Positions 12,914-26,349 of a DNA stretch of 64,000 bases are shown here, piece after piece; the first letter of the stretch is position 1, and each line of letters opens with the position of its first letter. Location: contig OY744615.1 of NCBI GenBank assembly GCA_963556255.1, forward strand, positions 49,192,856 to 49,256,855. Reading direction: 5' to 3'. The position numbers were made by a program, and so were the translations under genes. The notes below the pieces were generated by a model, which was not told the origin of the DNA, ran no database searches, and worked only from the letters and a program-made list of their open reading frames with translations. The stretch comes from Allolobophora icterica (Eukaryota; Annelida; Clitellata; Crassiclitellata; Lumbricidae).

Positions 12914-13294
12914 AATTTGGGTAATCTATCGTTTTAACTGAATTAATTATTTTATCAATTCGCATATCGGAATAGCGGAATTAATTTATATTTTAATCGT
13001 TGATCCCGCTTCTAGGTTGAGTTAGATTTTAATCGTTGATCCCGCTTCTGAGTTGAGTTAGATTTTAATCGTTGATTCCACTTCTAGTTTAAGTTATATT
13101 ATCATACAAGTTCTACTGTTAGTTATATTTTAATCGTTGATCCCGCTTCTAGTTTATATTTTAATCGTTGATCCCTCTTCTAATCTAATTTATATTTTAA
13201 TCGTTGATCCCGTAATTAAGTAATTCCGTTAAAACGACAGTGGAAGAAATCCGAAATAAGTAATTCCGTTAAAACGATAGATTACCGAATTTGC
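12914..13294. repeat. Foldback repeat with internal tandem units
   Basis: The ends are an inverted repeat: ggtaatctatcgttttaac at 12920-12938 is exactly complementary to gttaaaacgatagattacc near 13268-13286. Between them are about five or six tandem units of roughly 33-50 bp built on taatcgttgatcccgcttct. It may be a MITE-like foldback element, but no clear target-site duplication was found. Confidence 0.6.
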
Positions 13295-13379
13295 CATGCA
13301 TACAATCTTACTTTTGGAACTTCAAAATCTGAAATTTGTAAAGGGAAATGGTTATATAAATCAGAGACTTTTAGTCTAA

Positions 13380-13414
13380 CCTGGGACTAATATTGCTGAA
13401 ATGTTAGTCCCAGG
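13380..13414. repeat. 11-bp perfect inverted repeat
   Basis: cctgggactaa (13380-13390) and ttagtcccagg (13404-13414) flank a 13-base loop. It is a simple hairpin about 450 bp upstream of the next gene. It could be the remains of a small foldback element; no T-run follows, so it is not a terminator-like structure. Confidence 0.6.
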
Positions 13415-13867
13415 TCTAACGTTGAACTTCAGAACTTCCAATTTTCTCTACCAAACTCGTCATGAATTAAATTATACTTTTATCGTGTTTGTCATTCCGT
13501 CGAACCTGATAATAATTTAATAATTAATAATTTGTTACAGTTTCCAAGGGTAATGTGCTGCAGATAATGGAAGAACATTTACTGCATTTGGGTCATGTGC
13601 ACAAGGTTCAAATTATGGGAGGATGTCTACCCAAAACCCGATTCCCCTAATGTGTTAAAAATGCAAAATTGACCCAATTCCTGAAAATACAGTTTTCTAC
13701 GAAGCATTTGAAATCCCGAAAACTGATATAGAATAGTCGGCCAATTTGACGCAGTCACTTCAGTCACTGGCTGCTATGTCATTCACTGTAAACTACTCAT
13801 GTGTTTCTGTTGCTTAAGTTGAACAGTTTTGTTGTTTGATTCTCATCTAGGTTTATTATTGCCAAAG

Positions 13868-16387
13868 ATGCCAGCTTTTCAGTCCAGCCAACAGTCACCA
13901 GCTGATCTACTGCAGCTGTGTGGAGTGAAACGCAAGGCAGAATCAAGCGTTGAGGTGGATTATCTGTGTGGCCCAAGTTTTGATGTAAGTCTTTGGTTGG
14001 GTGTAGACATCTCACATCTGCTTGACACCTGACATCTGCTTGCAGATGGTAAGCAATGCGACCACTTCGTATTGCTAGAATTTAAGTAGATTGCTGGATA
14101 GTGCACGCAGGAAATGTTGAACAGTTCTGAGATGCATATAAGTTCTCAACCTTTAAATCGAATGACATTGATGTATACGTGTGGAGAACATGTGGCTGTT
14201 AGCCTTATGCAATTTGTTTCCATCATATCAATAGGAGTTTATCTGCTGAAGCAATTTTGTGAGAACATTCTCTCAAACATTGTTTCATGCATAACAGAAG
14301 AATTTTAGATTTCTGAATTTATTGACTCCAATAAAGTATTTTGCAACCCTTTGTGTTGATCTATTCTTCATTACTTACTTATTTAGTAGATAGGCTGTCT
14401 TGGAGCATGCAGCAATCTACTCTTCTGCAGTTTGGGCCTCTGGGGTGGCTGTACTGTTCATTATACTACGATTAGGAATGTAGGGTAACGCGCTGTCGTG
14501 CAAGACTTGATTTGTTAAAGCGCGCTATAAATGTTTAGTTGTATTGTATTGTCAGTTAACAGCCTTTTGAGGAGAATTGCTGTTAATGGGCCAAGCCACA
14601 CTCATATATGCATGTCTGAAGATTCATAGAGCTCAGTGGTGGTCTTTTAGTTCCCAGGTGTGTGAAATTGATTTAGAGGCCTTAACTAGCTCAATTGACA
14701 TGAAAATCACCGGGTTATTTGATGTTCTGTGAGATTTGGAGTTCTGTTCTTTATTTTCTAAGCAACATGACAGCATTTGCAATTGAACAACCAGGCAACG
14801 TTGTGTTACAGGTTGACTTTCAGAAGATCAGCTTCCAATTCCTTTGTTATAGCTGTTTTTGAGAGAGGAATGGCAATTATGCCAACATACAAATGTAGAA
14901 TTCATGCTGACCTATAGAAATGCGTATCACGCTACCTTAAGAGCAAATGCGAATCTATAGAAAATGTTTTATGAATTGATTTCAGCAACTTCTCAGTCCA
15001 AAGCGCATCTGCGTTTATCCTGAGAAAGGCTTCGACAGTGTTGGCAACATGCTTCCTCTTAATGAAACCAATCAAAAAGAAATCAATTGCATTGCCGATT
15101 GTGCAGTAAGTGTTTTCTGCTATCTTTAGACTTTGTTTCATTTTGTATATGATTTCTGAGAAACTGTCTGTCTGTCCAGAAGACAATGTTACTAGCACTA
15201 TTGCACTTGGTGATTTATGAAGTTGGTGATTTATGAAGGCAGTGTTACTATATCTTGAGTATTGGGTGAGTTGTTCAATACACGGAATGAAGCAGATTGC
15301 TTTATTGGTAGAATTAAGTGGGAAGAGACGTTGTGACAGGTTCAAAGGAACGTCAAGTGGAAGGTCAGTATCTTCCATATCACATACATGTAAATCAAAA
15401 TGTAGACGTTTTTCTACAGTGACAGTATGGCCTTGACCCTGCTTTCTTCAATGATCGGGTGAGATCCTTCACCATCGCCGCCCTTTGGTATGGGTGCCAC
15501 ACCATTTAATATCCCCATCATTCTAGTGGAGCTTATGGAAGCCTCTCATTCCTTTGTTGGGTACTGTGTCCGGGTGTGTGTGTGTGATTTAGATCTCCTA
15601 ACCAAAGTAACTTCTGCTTGTCCAGCATTGTGAAAACTATTGAATTGTTTTGCAGGCGAGCCAACCAATCGTTGTAGTTGGAACGAACAATGACAGTGCT
15701 CTGACGAGCGACAATCAACCGATGTCACAGTCTGACAGTTTGCTAAGAGTTGGAGAAACGTCGTCTGTTGATGGTGTCAGCACAGAGTCACAGATGATGG
15801 ACTCCATGGAGGTTGATTGCAACACCACAGAACACCAGATGCCTTACGAGCAAACGTCGATTCAGGAAGTGCGAGCTCAGATTGATCGCCAGTTCTGTGA
15901 TGATTATTGTGGGTAGGTTCAGCTGAAATGAATATTTGTTTGTTTTAGCAGATGAAACTATTCAGAGAATTTTACCCCTTACTTAGTCTTGTTTTGTAAA
16001 CCAGTTGATGGTTGATGTTCCTGATGATGATGCTGTCAGGCTGTATTTCCTCGCTTGTAGTGGCGGCACGTATCTGGAAAATGGCGCATGCTACCGTGGG
16101 AGACTTGCTTAACTGGAGCTGTTTATATGAGAAGTGTTACTTAAAAGTGGGAAGAATATGTGAGCAATTTGATCTTCTGGAAATCAGGTTATTTATTGAT
16201 ACTTTTTTGTCTTTTTTACATAACAATATTTAAAAATGAGTTATGTTTTGCAGCATAGAAATGATTGTGTTTACGCGTTTGCAGTCTTGGAAACATAAGT
16301 CCTGCGTCTGGTTTGCTGCGATGCTACTGTCGACCATCTTGGGAAGGAATGGTTGAAATGCAGCCTTACCTATCGGACTACTACTGA
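13868..16387 (+). CDS. Uncharacterised three-exon gene, predicted 158 aa
   Basis: I do not recognise this protein. Proposed exons are 13868-13984, 15656-15912 and 16285-16387. The junctions gat|gtaagt...tgcag|gcg (phase 0) and gg|gtaggt...ttgcag|t (phase 2) preserve one open frame ending in TGA. The N-terminus begins MPAFQSSQQSPADLLQLC and has a basic KRKAE patch. The middle exon is Ser/Thr/Gln/Met-rich and acidic. The C-terminus has Cys and aromatic residues (CYCRPSW...QPYLSDYY). There is no signal peptide or membrane segment. Such a composition suggests a small, mostly disordered nuclear or regulatory protein, which is inference only. If the second intron is retained, the frame stops at TAG immediately after exon 2. 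An acceptor-like 'tctcatctag' at 13850 means a 5' exon may also exist. Confidence 0.55.
14465..14555 (+). repeat. LINE/SINE 3' tail in intron
   Basis: The phrase 'gcgcgctataaatgtttag' followed by (TTGTA)n is characteristic of dispersed retroposon 3' ends. Similar tails occur near 11877-11930 and 20228-20270. Confidence 0.4.
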
Positions 16388-17929
16388 TCAATGGTTGTTG
16401 ACTTCTTCACTCATCCGGTGAATCTATCCAGCTGCGGAATGCTGTCTCTCGTCTGACAACAGTTTCTGCTGTTGTGGTCTTGTTGCCTCATCGCATCTCG
16501 TGATTTCTTATGAACTAGAATTTGTTTTCGTAGTACTTCATCAGCTGTTTGAAAATCTCTTATTTCAATCATTGTTTTGTTTGCGCGGATCTCGATAGAA
16601 TGCTTAAGGTTTCCTATTTGTAGTCAAGTGACTTTGGTAGTTTGAATTCTTGATTAGTAGTTGAGGTTTTATAGTTTCTAACGCTATCTGTGAAATGCTG
16701 TACGGTTAGGTGTGTACTCATACTGGTAATGTTTAACCAAATGCTCAGAAGTAATGAGAAATATGAAAGCAGTTGAGTTTAAAGAGTGACGATCCTAGGA
16801 GAACAGAGGCATTTTTGATGGGCTTGCATTGAGCGATGTGACTGATGGAATTTTGTGTGACTGTGTCTTGCTTTGACGTCTTCGTTCGATGTAGATGCGG
16901 ACATTGACAATGTGTGTTTGGTTTCGTGGTGTCAGTAAAATCTTAGTTTGGTCTTGGTTGGCTGACAGCTATTGTGTTTTAGAGCATGTCATGCCTTTCT
17001 TATTTTAATTGTGTTCTGATAGTTCTTGTTTTGTAATTTTTATATTTACATGACTCTGATAATGGATGTTATTACTGATCTTTATATTATCTGTTTAGCC
17101 CTGATTATACAATCAGATATTTTGTAGGAAGCTGTAAATTAAGTAAAGTCTGCCAACTATTAGTTTGGTGATATTTGATGTAACCACTGCTGGAGTACTA
17201 CTGTACATCCTAAACATGGTGCAGGTCTTGTGACCTGAGCCTAAGCAAGTAAGTGAGTAAGTAGAGCACAAGTAAAGCAATTGTTGCCTCAGTCTGATCA
17301 TTGTAAAACCGGTGCGTATCATAGGTTCTGATCTTTTGAAAGAGATGATGATGGACTGTGCTTGGCAGAAGTTGACACCTGTTTTAATTAATCTGTGGAT
17401 TCTGTTGAATAATTTCCGTCTTAAATTATAATGTATCTCTAAGCAGAATTTCGTTGATAATTAATTCTTTGATATTTTGAATGCTACTCTGGATTATTAG
17501 TTTCTGTCTTTTCTGTCTTCGTGATAAAAACCGTTTCTCCTTCTAGTGGTCCATCTCTACTCAAAGAGACGACGATGGGTTCTAGATGCAGAGACACACT
17601 TTCTGCCGTTGAAAGGAAACGAGTTGTCTTGCAATGGCAGCAACTCAACTGTCTATGGGAAAGGGGTTCTACCATCAACTGAATAACAGCCTGCGGTCGA
17701 CTTCTTAGGGCGCGTCCATTAAGGGGGAGGGGATCATCTGAATGCGGACAACTGCGGGTAAGGGAGGCAGGCAGTTGTGACCAGTGCGGACGTCCGCATC
17801 TAACTTTGATACATAGTACTTATTTTCAGTACAACCTTTGTCCTAAACACCCATTCAGTCAGATGGCAGACTACTAAATTGGTTCGTCATTAGTAATGTT
17901 CAGATCCATCCTACGAACTCACCAAAACC
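16388..17929. other. 3' flank; no gene recognised
   Basis: AT-rich sequence after the three-exon gene. Around 17706-17815 a GC-rich patch with gcggacgtccgc resembles one at 18403-18495, suggesting debris of a dispersed element. No ORF is credible. Confidence 0.35.
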
Positions 17930-18260
17930 TCACCACTTGCTATATCTCCACAGGTCTTTCACACAAAACTGAAAACACTGTTCTTTCACAAATCATGCCC
18001 CGATTCCTCCTCTCCCTACCTCCCTCGCCGTGTAAACTCTGAACGCCACCCACCTTAGCCGTCTTACGGTCTTACTGCCTACCTGACTGACTCCTTTGGA
18101 TCTTGACCTGGAACCGATTCGACACCCCCTGCCTATCGATTTTGATTTGACTAAGCGCCTGTGAATAAGCTGGTTCCCGCGACGTAGCTTTTTTTGGCGC
18201 TGTAGAAGTCTCGAGATTACGATTACGAATGTTCCTATGTTGCAGACAGTTCAGTAACAT
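17930..18260 (+). mobile_element. LINE 3'-end fragment
   Basis: Begins 'atatctccacaggtctttca' and runs to 'ttggatcttgacctggaacc'. It is closely similar, with scattered differences, to 25785-25965. In the latter a frame reads QVFHSRLKTLLF then LPRRFNS, the usual C-terminal tail of CR1/L2-like ORF2. This copy is frame-damaged. Confidence 0.65.
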
Positions 18261-19387
18261 TTCATCAGAATGTACAGGGATTGTGGATTAGTAGTAAGAA
18301 GAATGATTCGAGTTTGGTATCCAAAAGCAGCAGAAAGGAAAATCGGTGGAAGGTAGTTGAGTCCGTGCGCCACACCGCAAGAGTTTTGCGCCCAGTCGTC
18401 CCTTAATGCGGACGTCCGCAACGGGAGGGAAGGCCAAATGCGGAAATAGGTAGGGGTGGGGTCCGAATTTGGTCATTTTTGCGGACGTCCTTTGTGACCC
18501 CTAATGGCTCCCACGATATCGGGATGCTGTATCTTATGCCCCAGGACCGAAGGACCGCGTTGGTCGGTCCATCGCAGTTGAGCCGCGGACATTCGACATC
18601 ACTTGGCATGTGTGATCTATGTGATGTTGAATTATGTATGTCGCTCAGTGACATTCAATATCTCTTAGTTTCTTTGAAAAGGTGCTATATAAATGTCCAT
18701 TTACTCCGCGTTTTTAGGTTTTCGTATAGGCCTAATTAGGGAGTCGTCCATAACCCTGACGTCCACAGCAATGACCTGCATTGGAACCCCCTCCCCCGTG
18801 AATTCCCATCCCTCAGTGTTAAATCTAGACGTCTTTGGGGGGGGGGAAATGTCCCCCAGGATTGATGTTCCCCCCCAGAGGCCAGCAATATTACAATGTA
18901 GAGACCTTTATGGGAGGAAAATCCCCCCAGGATACATGTGGATACATGGTTCCCCCAGAGAGAGATGATTTCCTAAATAAAAGGTCGTCAACTTTCTTGA
19001 GAGAGTAATTGCTGTAGAAAAAGTTAACAAATCGGACGAAGGACTTAAAAAAGGTCATCAACTTCTTTGAAAGATGAAATTAGGAAAAGTCAGAAAGTTT
19101 TTCAAGATGGATGAAATTACAGACAAACATCTTGTGTAAATTCGTTGGTCGGATTGGCCCCCCCCCCCAGAAACCTTGTTTCCCCTCCCAGAAGAGGGGG
19201 ATACTAGACACTGCCCATCCCTTTGCAGACGTCTGCAAACCTGCAGGGCTATCTATGCTACAGGGGTGTGGTGCTTTGACATTGCCGTGTCAAGTGGGCC
19301 CTGTCTGCTGCTATTCGCCCCTGCGTTCACCCCTCACACACCTTCCGTACGACTACTGAAGCTCTGCATGACACACCTACGAGATTC
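18261..19387. other. Low-information intergenic DNA with G/C runs
   Basis: Contains gcggacgtccgc palindromes (around 18410), a LINE-tail-like 'gctatataaatgtccattt' (18682-18700) and several G or C homopolymer runs (18836-18846, 18870-18876, 19159-19168). No gene is supported. Confidence 0.35.
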
Positions 19388-19690
19388 CAAAACAATATAA
19401 CTCCATTTGATATTGTCCTCCTTCCAATGGCATCTATAGGCCATCAAACCTGAGGCCTAATGGCCAGGGATAGGCCATCAAACCTGAGGCATAACTCCAT
19501 TTGATATTGTCCTCCTTCCAATGTTCAGAAGTACACAGTCGACCATACGACAGAACATCATCGATGGCGCAGAGCAATTGTGAGTGAAGGACTTCCTCAA
19601 CGTCCTTAAACAGAGGCCGCTTCAGGGGAGGAGGAGGAGGAGGCTCGAATACGTACTCAATTAACGCGTTACAAGGCAAACACTATAGCC
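19388..19690. repeat. Dispersed repeat with 33-bp satellite units (copy 1)
   Basis: Shares 'attgtcctccttccaa', 'accatacgacagaa' and the 'ggccatcaaacctgaggc' unit with the copy at 29695-30540. Here only two or three satellite units are present. Confidence 0.7.
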
Positions 19691-20390
19691 ACTTGCGGCC
19701 TCCGTGTTCCTCATTCTTCGACTGTTTCCAGCGGAGTGCATCAGTGGTAATTCAATGCAATGGAGGCTGTTAGCTGTCCCACTGAAGCTGGTGTTTAGCA
19801 CAGAAATAACTACGAGGTTTTGGTGCTACATCCGCATTTCACCAATACACCATTTGTTGGCATTTGAATGATCCCTTCCTTTCAATCTGCACCGTTTGTC
19901 CGTACTGAACACCCACTGGTAGAGGCAATAGGCCCTACCTCTGTTTCCACACCGAAACCCTGCACGTGTTTTGCACCATCCGACTGAATAAGAAGAAAAG
20001 TGAGCAGCGCATTTGCATGGGACTGTAGATATGTATCAATGTCTTAAATTGAGTATAGGAAGTTTGAGCAGCTGGTTTCTGATCGTTTTGAAGTAGCCAC
20101 AGAGTATGCCGTTACATTCTTTGGGTCAAAGTTTTCACTCGGGGATTATGGCGATCCATTAGATTCTGTGGTCAACAGTTCAGATTGTTTGCCCGGATTT
20201 ATTGTTTACTCTTGACTTTGCAACTATACAGTTGTATTGTATTGTATATTGGATCGAACGGCGCTTTATGCATCTGTCGACTGTGTGTAGACTGTAGACA
20301 TTCAGCGCCTGGCCTGTAATGAGTTACTCGGTTTCTGCCTTGTTCAGATTAGGTCCACACACTTGTCAGCTGTTTGCACTGCAGCATGGT

Positions 20391-20406
20391 CTCCTTGTGT
20401 CACTCG

Positions 20407-20477
<71 letters not shown>
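20391..20477. repeat. (TG)n microsatellite
   Basis: An uninterrupted tg dinucleotide run of about 43 units. Sequence on either side (19691-20390 and 20478-21025) shows nothing I can assign. Confidence 0.97.
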
Positions 20478-20480
<3 letters not shown>

Positions 20481-21025
20481 TTGCAAGCACTACCTTAGAG
20501 TGATTTTCATGAGTTCAAAAGCTACCTTATGGGTACTCGATTCCACACGGGGACATTTTCGACGTCCGTTTATGGAATTCATCAGAAATAGCTTACTTTA
20601 TCCATATCCAGTCTCGAAATTGAGGTTTCCATGTGTGGACGTGTGCTCATAAGCACAACTGAGTTGTGTGCATGTGTGTGTACACACACTACACACGCAT
20701 TGTCCTGACAAACTTTTTTCTAAAATCCGGCCATCTGGTGTGAAATATGCACCAATATATTCAGTATGTAGTCTTCCGCAAATGCTGGGTAAGTTGTCTC
20801 TGTGTGTCACTCTATGGGAACGACTTGACATTTAACTGCAAACAGATGTTGTAAAGCTCCGCCAAAAAAGCAGCGCCGCTGTCCCCATGTGGTATCCGTG
20901 TGGGAAATTATGTGTGGAGCTAACCTGTTTACGCATAGGAAAAAACGTAGACCTGCGATGAATAAGTAGTTCCTGAAAGTGTTCAATATTTGTCCATTGC
21001 CATCTTATTAAACATGGAGGTAACG

Positions 21026-21363
<338 letters not shown>

Positions 21364-21879
21364 AAACAATTCCTGACGCCAGCCATTTGGCGGCGATGTG
21401 TACGAATAAATTATCTCCATTGTCCTCGGTCATTTGTCAAATCTCTTGCCCCTTAGTGTTGGTCCAAGTAATGGTATGTCCTTAGTTATATTATCTATCT
21501 AGCCTAATCTTTGTCTGTCTTTCTGTCTGTTTCCTTCGAATCTTGCATGAGTGCGCTGTGTGGGATTCGGTCAACTGGCATTCTCTGTACATGACTACTG
21601 CCCACCATGCCTTAAGACGGCACTGTATTTGTGTACTTTTTTAACTACAGTTATCGCAACCAACTACATGTAAGCTAATGAACAATAACTGTAATAAACA
21701 ACCCGTGTCATACTAAACTAAACGTATTGAAAATTCTGATATTTTACAGGGACGATTTTAACAAGAATGTTTTTACTACTAGAATAATTATTAGCTTAGT
21801 AGGCCCCTATTGGTGATGTTAGGGCACCATTACAGCTGTGAGAGCGTTGTGTAACTTATTTATTTTCTACTTTTTATCG

Positions 21880-23700
21880 GTCTCGCTGTTTGCTTAACTG
21901 TGTCTTTAGTGCAGTCCCTCAGTATATCGGGTCAGGTCGTTTCTGTTTAAAAATCTGATATAGCCAACTGTCTCTAAAAAGCGTCATATTAATTTTCAAT
22001 CTGCAACGAGACGCACGCCGTTGTGTATTTTGCGTCTTCCGCCATTGTGACCTATATCTCAAAATGCCTACGTTCGCCTCAACATTACTGCTGTGCATTA
22101 TCATCCGTCTCTCTCTAAATCCCATTGGACCTAAAGACAAAGTTTATTTCTCTGCATAAACACCCGTTAAATACTGCTTTCCGGTGACATCAAAACAAAT
22201 CCTGGTCCCAGCAAACACTCATCCGCCATTGTGACCTATATTTCAAAATGCCTACGTTCGCCTCAACATTACTACTGTGCATTTTCATCCGTCTCTCTCT
22301 AAATCGCATTGGACCTAAACACCTCTCATACCCCAGTTCAACAGTGACAACCGACCCTGTACAATATTCTCATTTGAACACCGTTCCCACAGCCTCACTC
22401 CTCATCACCCGTCGTTACAAAGTTTATTTCTTGTGTCTCCTCTCTTACTTTATTTCCTTCCAGATTGTCTAACTATCTTGTCTATCTAGTTACATTATTT
22501 CATTTTTTCCATTTGTTTCATTTTGTTTTCCAATCCCCAAATGGTGGCAGTATATGTTTCGGTTTCTGTTCTTCGCTGTAGGCCTATAGTTAAGTACCTT
22601 ATCGCCACTTTGTTTCAATGACCATTAAATTTTGTGATTCTAAGTTGGTTGTAGGCCTACGCCATAATAACATTACTATGCAGATAGGTGTCCCTAGTAG
22701 CGGGAGCAATCCCTGTTGGGCCCCCTTGTTACCAGCAACTACGTACATATATTTGTGAAACTGCTTTAGCTTTTGGCTTTTGCTTGTTGGCAATAAACAG
22801 ATTGTCATTGTCATTTCTCTGCCATAAACACCTGTTAAATTCTGTTCCCTCTACTGCTTTCCGGTGTCATCAAAACAAATCTTGGTCCCAGCAAACACTC
22901 CTCGTCTTATATATACAGTTCTCTCAACAAGAAATTTCTACTCTATTCCCTAAATATTCGGTCTTTTCTCAACCCCAAAAAACTCCATTGCATTAAGTGA
23001 TCTTGTCAACTGCTCTCGTCCACCCTGTTTCATTGCCCTACAACCCTCGTGGTTTCTCTCTGTTAGCTTTCCTCGGCGTCCTCGCATCACCTCCTCCTCA
23101 AATTAAAATCTTCAAAAACTCAATTTGTGTTATTGCCTTCTTGGTCCGTCAACCGGGTGTTGTCCTAAATTTCTGTCGCCATACCTTCCTCTCTTTTGAA
23201 TGCTCCTCCATAACTCTTCGACTTGCTCACAGTTTTCAATCTCTACCGTCCTCACTAATTTCTACTTTTTATCGGTCTCGCTGTTTACTTTGCTTTCTCT
23301 TTCGTCCAGTCACTCTGGATGTCGTGTCAAATCGTTCCTTTTTTTATATCTGAAACAGCCAACTGTCTCTGAAATCGCTATTCATTATACTTTATCCATT
23401 TCAGCGTTTCCTCGTCCGCCTACTTGTCCAAACCCATTATCTTTCTTTAAAAATTTGGCTCCCTTCTCTGTCTTGCTGACATTACTTCCAATGAATTCTT
23501 ACTAACTGGCGATTTCAACATTCATTTAGACAATGCCTCTGACTCTCTTGCATCAGATTTCCTTAACTTCCTGTCCTCAGCCAGTCTCACCAAACATGTT
23601 CACTTCCGAACCCATGTCATGAATCACATCCTTTACCTGCGCATCACCTTCGCTGCTTCCCACTAATTTCCCAAGCTATCACACTCTGTTCTCAACACTA
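21880..23700 (+). pseudogene. Decayed CR1/L2-like LINE, N-terminal and endonuclease part
   Basis: Frame fragments on the + strand read GDIKTNPGP (22183-22209) and TGDFNIHLDNASDSLASD with downstream LTKHVHF (about 23505-23615), the latter a classic apurinic endonuclease block of LINE ORF2. In between, TFLSFECSSITLRL resembles an earlier endonuclease strand. A stretch of about 95 bp at 22038-22135 is repeated at 22221-22320 with few differences. The NPGP block recurs in degraded form at 22863-22889. Many stops and frameshifts mean the element is inactive. It may belong with the 3' fragments at 17930 and 25785. Confidence 0.7.
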
Positions 23701-25312
23701 CTGATCATTATCTTATCATGGATGACCTTGAAATCAAACCTTTCGCTGCGCCTCCTCCTTCTACACATGCTTACCGTCTCACGGGATCCATTTATTGTCA
23801 GGCCTTCGTCCAGTATATTCTGTACTCGCAACTGCTTCTTCCCTAAATAACCTCCCTTCATGTTACAGTTCCAAACTCTCCAACCTCCTTGACATTCAAA
23901 GTTTGTATCAAGTTTGGCTGCGTTTGTAGCATATTAAAAATAGGCATCCGACTTATGCTACACATATATAGTATAGTTTAACCTTTATTCGAGTTATGCT
24001 ATAGGCCATATATTATAATATAGTAAAAAAATCAACGAAAATTTAATGTTATTGTTCAAACCCGTGTTTCAATCGCGGTGAAGCCTGGGTTATTGGGTTC
24101 CGAAAATCCCGTGTGAGTTACCCGGGGTACCCAGGTAGGCATAGATCCGCATCGGTTATCTAAGAAGTTTGGATGCCTTGGTAGTAAATTAATCATAGGC
24201 ATCCGAGTTAGGCTACAATTGTACTGTATAGTAAAACATTGGTACGAGTTAGGCTAAGCTGAGCAAGTTCCTCGCGCACAATTACTATGCAGTATAATTA
24301 TTGCTTCTGCGCCGCCGAGGCGTGTGCACTTCTGAGCTTGGGGCCACCTTAGGAAGAAGGGCGATATCAAAGGCAGTTTTATTGTACTGTATTGTGCAGT
24401 TTGTTGACTTGTGGACACATTCAAGGACGAACAACCTCAAGATGTCTCTCGAGAGAATTACATGTATCGCCTGATACTCCAGAAACAAGTTCAGGGATAA
24501 TTTCCTAATGTGGAGATTGCACTCCGCATGTAGGCCTATCTGGTGCTTATGGTCAGTAACTGCATAGCGCAACGTTCCTCCTCAAAAATTAAACTACAAA
24601 AGAACAGACTTCGCACATCGACGGGGAATGAGCGGTTGTCCCACCTGGCCCTGATGAGCATAGAAGCTGACATTCTGCGTGAGATCAACTTGGAGGATAT
24701 CTGGTGACCGAAGTTGACATGAAGAACTATGTTCTGACCTTTTAACTCTTTCTTTGTGTTAGATATTTGTGTTAAATTGTGTCTGTGCACAATGCACATT
24801 ACTGAAATATTTTATAATCAGTTATAAAACACAAGTCAACATTTTTGGCACCTTTGTGGTGGAGGCTCCTATGTGGTGGGGGCCCCTGTGCACTGGCACA
24901 CGGTGCGCATGCCTAAATCCGGGCCTGTGCTGGGGCCTTTAGAATTATTATTGGTCTTGTAACTTTGGTATAGTGATAATGCTAGTCATACGTTTAACGG
25001 CGTCTTGTTACTACTAGAGCCGTGACAGGCGTGACTTATCAGTAATTAGCATTACTTCATCTTACTTTGAATGTAATAAACTAGTTTTTTATTTATGGAT
25101 AGTTGGAGCAAGAGTTTAACCACATCTTATGGCAACTAAACCCATTGACGTCGGAAACAACAATAATAATATTATTATTTAGAACATCTCTCGCTTTTCG
25201 TACCACATGGCTTTTGGAATTATTGGTCTTGAAACTTTGGTAGGCCTATGGATCTTAATTTCATAAACCGTTGGTATTGTACTTGTGAGAGAAATAGGCA
25301 GAGAGACGGAGA
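23701..25312. other. No gene recognised
   Basis: Includes two similar 'aggcatccgacttatgctac' / 'aggcatccgagttaggctac' blocks (23943-23962, 24196-24216), implying a small repeat. There are no credible ORFs or splice pairs. Confidence 0.35.
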
Positions 25313-25480
<168 letters not shown>

Positions 25481-25784
25481 AAGAAAGGCAGCGAGAGGGG
25501 GCGGGACGATGTAGCCTCCAGCTTGAGGCGTATGTTGCGGGTGGCTATAGGGAGTATAGGGCAAAGATCACCAGTGCGAGTGCCTTTCGCGTATTAGAAA
25601 CCAATATTATTTCATCCAACAAGACAGACAGTGTATAGGAATAACCATAAATAGCTTGCATCTGTTCTCGATCATTTAAACTCATTTGTCAAGTCTATTC
25701 CCTTTATTGTCAATTAATTGAAATCATCAAATTATTTTATTGTTCACCAATCTTTAAAATACACCGATAACATGATATCACGAA

Positions 25785-25975
25785 CTGCTATATCTTCACA
25801 GGTCTTTCACTCAAGACTGAAAACTCTGCTATTTTACAACTCCTATCCCCATTCCTCCTTTCCTGCCTACCTCCCTCGCCGTTTCAACTCTAAACATTAC
25901 CCACCTTAGCGGTCTTACTGTCTGCCTGACTAACTCTTTTGGATCTTGACCTGGAACCGATTCCCCCCCCCCGGG
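25785..25975 (+). mobile_element. LINE 3'-end fragment
   Basis: A frame reads QVFHSRLKTLLFYNSYPHSS then LPRRFNS, the typical ORF2 C-terminus of CR1/L2-like LINEs. It is followed by a 3' UTR that matches 17930-18125 closely. Confidence 0.7.
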
Positions 25976-26349
25976 GATTCTGACAGGGGCCAGTTTCATA
26001 TATGTTTTCGTCCAACTGCAGAGTGGTGACAAGATACCTGTATTGGAGCTACATTACAATACACAATTGCAAACAAACTCACTTCATTTTTAGCAGCCTG
26101 AATTACTTCACGACAAGAAAGTTTATATGGTTACAGTAGACAAGCCAAGTCGATCATTGTAGCCATATTATTAGTTACAAAGGAACTTGAACACTGTAAC
26201 CAAATCATAACTTGTATTAGTAACTTAATGGCCAAGATCCTTAACAATACTGCTATACAATAGTGCAAAAGGCATAATAGGCTATTATAATTTAAGAAAT
26301 ATTTGTGTTTTGGCGCTAATCGTTGTATACCACTTATAGTTATAGCAGA

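Noticed and set aside
14932..15378. 148-codon minus-strand ORF inside the three-exon gene
   Set aside because: It lies in an intron on the opposite strand, has no recognisable domain, and could be chance or old repeat debris.
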